DNA of 64,000 nt. It comes from Isoetes taiwanensis. Its lineage: Eukaryota; Streptophyta; Lycopodiopsida; Isoetales; Isoetaceae. This document shows, in pieces, positions 59,530 to 64,000 of this stretch. The notes under the pieces were generated by a model that saw only the letters and a program-made list of their open reading frames with translations, searched no databases and was not told where the DNA came from. Position numbers and translations under genes: made by a program. Each line of letters begins with the position of its first letter. The first letter of the stretch is position 1. The stretch is taken from NCBI GenBank assembly GCA_021234155.1, contig JAJEKV010000062.1:534952-598951 (forward strand), written 5' to 3'.

Positions 59530-60955
59530 CCCTTATTACTGTCCCGGGGGGCCACTTCAAAAGTGACTGCCCAAAACTCAAAGGGTCACATAGCAGCAAA
59601 GTGCTCCTCCCCAAAAGATTATGGGAGAGGAAAAGGGAAATATTCCAGAGGAGGAAGAAATCAAGGCAATAGAGGTCGAGGAGGAAGGAGACCAACCACA
59701 GTCAATCTGGCACAAGAAAAAGCTCAAGAGGTGAAAGAAGTAGAAGACGAAAATGAGGTAAACTGTACTTTTACTATTCTAGATAAAGATGATGGATCTA
59801 ATGCTGCATGTGACATATTTGTAGTTAATAGTGGAGCTGAGAGATCAGTGGTTCAATCTATGACCTGCTCATGAATTTAAAGCAAGCAAACTCTCGAAAA
59901 ATCTAGGTTGGAAATGGTGATTTGCAATCAATTGAAGGGGTTGGATTGCTGCAACTTACTGATCTTCAAGGGAATGTAATTGATATACAAAATGTCTTGT
60001 GTGTCCCAATCATTATGAAAGAATCTGATCTCAGTCAGTCAACTAGTTGATCTAGGGTACAGAGTCATCTTCGACTCTAAGGCATGTAAAGTTTACTTTG
60101 ACAATGAATTAAAGTTTCTGGCTCAAAGGCGTGGCAATCTATTCCAACTAAATGGTGTAACTAGTTCAAGTATATTCTCAGTCAATATGCCTGATACAAA
60201 ATTATGGCACAACCATCTTGGACACACAAACTGCAACAACATAAGATTTCTGGCTCAAAAAGGTTGGATAAACTGTAAAGATGTGAGCAAAAATAACAAA
60301 CTCATCTGTGAGGGATGCATGCTTGGGAAGATCAACATATTGCCATTTACTAAGTCCAAGCATAGAGCAAAAGATGTTCTTGCGCTGATCCATACTGACC
60401 TATGCAATGTAAAAAGCAGATCTAATAAGAGATTCTTCATCTCTTTTATTGATGACTATAGTAGAAGGTGCGTATGCTATTGTCTCGCAAAGAAATCTCA
60501 AGCTATTATAGCTCTCAAGCACTTTGTAACAGCAGCAGAGAGAGAAACAGGTAAACAAGTGAAGTGCATCCGGTCTGACCGAGGAGGGGAATATCTATCA
60601 AGAAAATTTAAAGATTTTTGTGTGTCAAATGGAATTAGAAGGCAACTAACCTGCAAGTATAGCCCGCAACAAAATGGAGTTGCAGAAAGGAAAAATAGAA
60701 TGATCATGGATGCAGTCAGACCTATGATCAAGCATAGCGGCCTGCCGAATTATCTTTGGAAAGAGGCATTGAAGACAGCAGTGCTCATTCAAAACACGCT
60801 GCCATTTGCCATACTTCAAGGTAATGTACCTCAACATCTCTGGTCAAATTCAAATAATGATTTAAATTTTGATATGCTTAAGTCATATGGTTGCCTGGCC
60901 TATACCCATATACCTTCTGAGCTTAGAAAAATTAAATAATAAAGCTCATATGCTC
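59530..60955 (+). pseudogene. Copia gag C-terminus, protease and integrase
   Basis: Resumes the copia reading: a zinc knuckle of GHFKSDCP type (59535-59580, one base out of frame), a basic Gly-Arg run (YGRGKGKYSRGGRNQGNRGRG), then protease with DIFVVNSGAERS where DSGA is expected. After stops and frame changes, WHNHLGH and ICEGCMLGK make the integrase zinc finger (60187-60340). The core has HTDL (D), RSDRGGEY (D) and NGVAERKNR (E), so all three catalytic residues remain. The frame is open 60187-60939, then a 2-base loss leads to NNKAHM where the second insertion starts. Confidence 0.92.
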
Positions 60956-63367
60956 TCCAAAACTCGGACTGCACAGTCCAACATCAGACTTCTACGTATA
61001 CCTATACGAATACAAGCCCTGAACCATACAAAATCTTAGGGTACACGATACTGAAACTACATTTTGGGAACCTTATAAGCTGTAACAAGAATATAAATGG
61101 AATGAGCAAGAAATCAGAGATAAAAAGAGAAAGAAAATCATGTTAAATGTGCTGCTCTGTTTCTAATCTTATTAGTAGTTCTGCTATAAATTATAAATCA
61201 GGAAGAACTTAGAAGCCCTTTGCCCAAATCTCGGATTTCTTTGGTCCCTTGCCATAAAACTGCCCATGCTTGGAAGATAGAGCCGCAAACCCCCGATCTT
61301 CCGCCATAACCCTATAGTCACTTTTGCTCCATATCCATTGCCATACCCTAAGCGAGATCCGATTGCTTACCTTGGAGCCAAAGAAAGGGTTTTCATTCCA
61401 GGTAAAACCATCATCGGGTGAATGCTTAACCTGAGAAGAGAATAGAGATAAAACCGAGTTGAGGAAGGAGGGAATCAGTCGATTTGATCATGCCATAGCC
61501 GAGATGGTGAGGAGTCGGATCGATTGCAAAGGAAGAAGCCGGATTTGCTTGGTCACTGCCCTTTCAAAGCAGGTTTTGCCCTAAACCAATTTTCAACGTG
61601 AAAACCTAACGAAAATTTTAACCTTTTGTTTTCCCTATACATAAAAGAAAAGAGAAGAAAAAAGCAATAATAAAATAAAATAAAAAGGAGAACATTAATC
61701 TAGGAAAGACCATGTAGTGTGTAACAATGCTAAAACAAATGATTGTATTGACGAGGATAATAAATATTATAAGTTTGCATTCACATAATAATTAATGCAA
61801 GGAGTAAACGCGAAGCGGTGCGGCTAGGCTTAAGTGGTATAACGGAAGTTATGAGCCTAATTGTGGTGTTGTTGGAGTAATGGACAAAGATAAGCTAATA
61901 AAATCATTTAAAATGATCGAACAGGAAAAACAAGGTTGAAAGGAAAATTCTTTTTGCAAATAAATTAAGCACCAGTATTACCATAGGTCCATAGTGGCTC
62001 AAATTTAGACAACCCAGATATTGTTTGGCGATAGCTAGAGACTCCCCTTGCACTTGGCGAGAGATTTATGGTTCCAGGTGCAACGCATGCATGGTCAAAC
62101 ACATGCATCTGAACAGCTTGTTCTGCGAAAAAAAATCCCATTTCCTACTTGCTTCCTTCCTTTGAGAAGTAAGGCAAATATATTTGCAAGCATATCTGCA
62201 TAATGTACCCCACAAAGCAATTTTTGCCCTGGATAGACCAAGTGTTAGCCAAATGTGTGTCTAGTGTGCTGAACTAACAAGTCCCAATCTATAAGTTAAG
62301 GTTAGAAGAACAAAGCCAATAAAAATCAGTTCAAGGATTGTTCCACTTTCCCTAAGCCATGGCATTTAATTCGGAAAGACCCTTTTCCTAGAGTTGTGTG
62401 CACACTTGAAGTCCCAATAATTACTATAATGTCATGTGCATTGTGTTGGATTTACAAGCCTTTATCAATTGGTGCCTTTATAAGTTAAGGCCAGCATTTT
62501 AGTGTTGTGTGCCCATATAAACTTCCGTCATGAAGTGCACAAATAGACGTTTGACACGGTGGTATGTATGACATTCAAGAAATGCAAAGGGATTTTATTC
62601 TATGTCGAGTGCTTGCATAACCAATGGTTCCAGATACTTCGTATGCCAAATATTTGCCACAAATTAGCAAATAAGGTTCAGACTGTTGTTGGGCAAGCAT
62701 GACTGGCACCCTTCCCAAAGCCAAGCATGGCCAGAACTTTGCACTGCCACCTCACCAAAGGGGAGAGTCCCAACCCCAAGAGGCGGACCCCAAAAAAGTT
62801 CCCGAGGCAGCCTGTCCTAGCAGCGCTCCCCCGGGGGGCTGTATGCTAATGACCACTCAAACATTGACAAAACGTGTGACACTAAAGATGCTATTATATT
62901 TGATGCTAATAACACCACCTATAATGTCACAAGTGGGTCTTAACACTAACACTGATGTTATATGTGTAGCAACTACTGACACTATATTTGATGCTAATAA
63001 CAACACTTATAATGTCACTGATGGACAATGACACTGAGACTGATGTTATATATATGACAACTACTGACACTATATATGATGCTAATAGCACCACCTATAA
63101 TGTCACAAGTGGGCACTGACACTAACACTGATGCTATATGTGCAACAACTGGTGACGCTATACTTGATGCTAATAGCAACATCTATAGTGTCATAACCAA
63201 GTTACTGACATTGTTGGCGACACAAAGAGTGAGGCTATAGGTGACACAAATTGTGGCATCTGTAGCATCACTTATGTAAAAATGTCACTAATAATGTCAT
63301 AGTGTACACTTTTCAATATTGTGGTGACGTTTTGGTGACACTAATGGACCCCTTCCCTTGTAGTGTA
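60956..63367. other. Second insertion in the copia element (composite)
   Basis: It splits the integrase C-terminus from the following CSVIGYLVGYDSESKGY. Within it, 61170-61650 is a copy of the repeat at 6865-7260, 61670-62690 is unrecognised, and 62865-63367 is a tandem array ending in CCCTTGTAGTG, a CACTA-type terminus. No matching CACTACAAG end was found on its left, so the insertion is truncated or built from several events. Confidence 0.55.
62865..63340. repeat. Tandem array, about 118-bp unit, four copies
   Basis: TTTGATGCTAATA(A/G)CA, CACC(T)ATAATGTCAC, TGACACTAACACTGATG(T/C)TATAT and CAACTACTGACACTATA recur in order. It lies directly inside a CACTA-like terminus, so it is probably a subterminal array. 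Confidence 0.8.
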
Positions 63368-64000
63368 ATTGGCTATCTGGTTGGTTATGACTCAGAGTCA
63401 AAAGGGTACAGGGTATTCAGTCCTGAAATTAAAGAAGTGGTTGTTAGCAGAGATGTACTGTTTGACGAGAATACATTGTACAAAGATAGATATGCATAAA
63501 ACTTGATGCAAATGAGGACTCTAAGTTAGAAAAAAAAGAATCTGTCAAAGTAGATTTAGAGAACGACAATGAAGCTATGCCACACGATGCCACACATGAT
63601 AATAAGGTGGCTAGTTGCAGCATAAGTGAAAGAAATGAAGGTGGAAATGAAAGCATTTTTAAAGAAGATCATCAGGATCCATTACAGCCCAAAAGGAGGA
63701 AAACTCAAGCTGAAAAATTAGTAGAGGAGTTAAAAATAAATGTTAATGATTATGGGAGAAATGAAGCAGGTAAAAGCAAGAGATTTGATTGAGCATGATC
63801 AGATCCTTGCGATAATGGAAGATCATGTATTACCTAATGAAGAGGTACTCAACAGTGAGGACAAGGAGAAATGGATCGAGGCCATTAAAGAAGAATTAGA
63901 ATCCTTGAACAACATGTAAACTTATGAAACAGTGGACTGTCCTAAAAATCAGAATATTATAGGGAGCAAAGGGCTATTCAAAATTAAGATAAATGCTGAT
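63368..64000 (+). pseudogene. Copia linker and start of reverse transcriptase
   Basis: VIGYLVGYDSESKGYRVFSP, KEVVVSRDVLFDENTLYK follow the integrase in copia elements. After TAA at 63497, a variable acidic linker (63500-63780) is open in another frame. RT starts with EVLNSEDKEKWIEAIKEEL then NNM-TAA, TYETVDCPKNQNIIGSK and LFKIKINAD at the window end. Stops at 63497 and 63918 make it inactive. Confidence 0.9.

Larger units (their letters stand above)
47724..64000 (+). mobile_element. Ty1/copia retrotransposon with two nested insertions, 3' end outside window
   Basis: The element starts with an LTR (47724-48305) and primer site. Gag (48325-49026) is interrupted; its zinc-knuckle end and protease resume near 59530. 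Integrase runs to about 60955, where a second insertion intervenes. The domain after integrase resumes at about 63368 and RT starts near 63790. The order gag-protease-integrase-RT is that of Ty1/copia. All coding parts contain frameshifts or stops, so it is inactive. Confidence 0.88.

Overview
The window looks like nuclear DNA of a land plant with a large, repeat-rich genome, most likely a fern or other spore-bearing vascular plant. The reasons are: spliced genes with short introns; a PLS-type pentatricopeptide (PPR) gene in the fern/lycophyte style; a xyloglucan endotransglucosylase relic; 26S rRNA sequence of land-plant type; and a dense, nested mix of Ty3/gypsy, Ty1/copia, LINE, CACTA, Harbinger-like and other transposons. 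The placement as fern is inference. No bacterial, organellar or CRISPR features were seen.

Layout. 0-7 kb: a divergent tandem duplication, then a minus-strand Ty3/gypsy cluster in the order integrase - LTR - gag. 7.4-9.0 kb: a rearranged pseudogene of the 3' half of 26S rRNA. 9.7-14.1 kb: the only two apparently intact host genes, both minus strand: a nine-exon nicotinate/nicotinamide mononucleotide adenylyltransferase (255 aa) and a two-exon PPR protein (796 aa). 15-18 kb: a cluster of AATCGC/GCGATT palindromes followed by a decayed HUH/Rep-like replicase gene. 18.6-22.8 kb: a tRNA-like element, tandem duplications, a LINE fragment and a foldback repeat. 23-31 kb: mostly non-coding, with a tRNA-derived SINE-like repeat, a long (AG)n tract, a frameshifted XTH gene and a Tourist/PIF-like MITE. 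31.5-35.6 kb: a non-autonomous CACTA element with GTCAG-rich subterminal arrays. 35.8-43.4 kb: a DWNN/RING (RBBP6-type) gene relic split by a 3.8-kb terminal-inverted-repeat element and a 5'-truncated LINE. 43.4-47.7 kb: largely unexplained, with one strong miRNA-like hairpin.

47.7-64 kb (running off the end): one Ty1/copia element, with LTR, Met-tRNA primer site, gag, protease, integrase and the start of RT, split by two insertions. The first insertion (about 49.03-59.5 kb) carries two convergent spliced pseudogenes. One (plus strand) has a Lys/Glu-rich helical region, a RING-like Cys/His cluster and a degenerate FCP1/NIF-type phosphatase domain. The other (minus strand) resembles an uncharacterised, possibly DDE-type nuclease family. 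A solo gypsy LTR truncates its 3' end. The second insertion (about 60.96-63.37 kb) ends in a CACTA-type terminus.

NMNAT makes NAD and the PPR protein would act on organellar RNA; nothing suggests they work together. Everything else is transposons and gene relics. The two most interesting protein signals are the HUH/Rep-like gene (16.5-17.8 kb) and the DDE-like intron-containing gene (56.0-59.3 kb). Many premature stops in the relics are TAA/TAG where CAA/CAG (Gln) would fit, which suggests decay of methylated cytosines.
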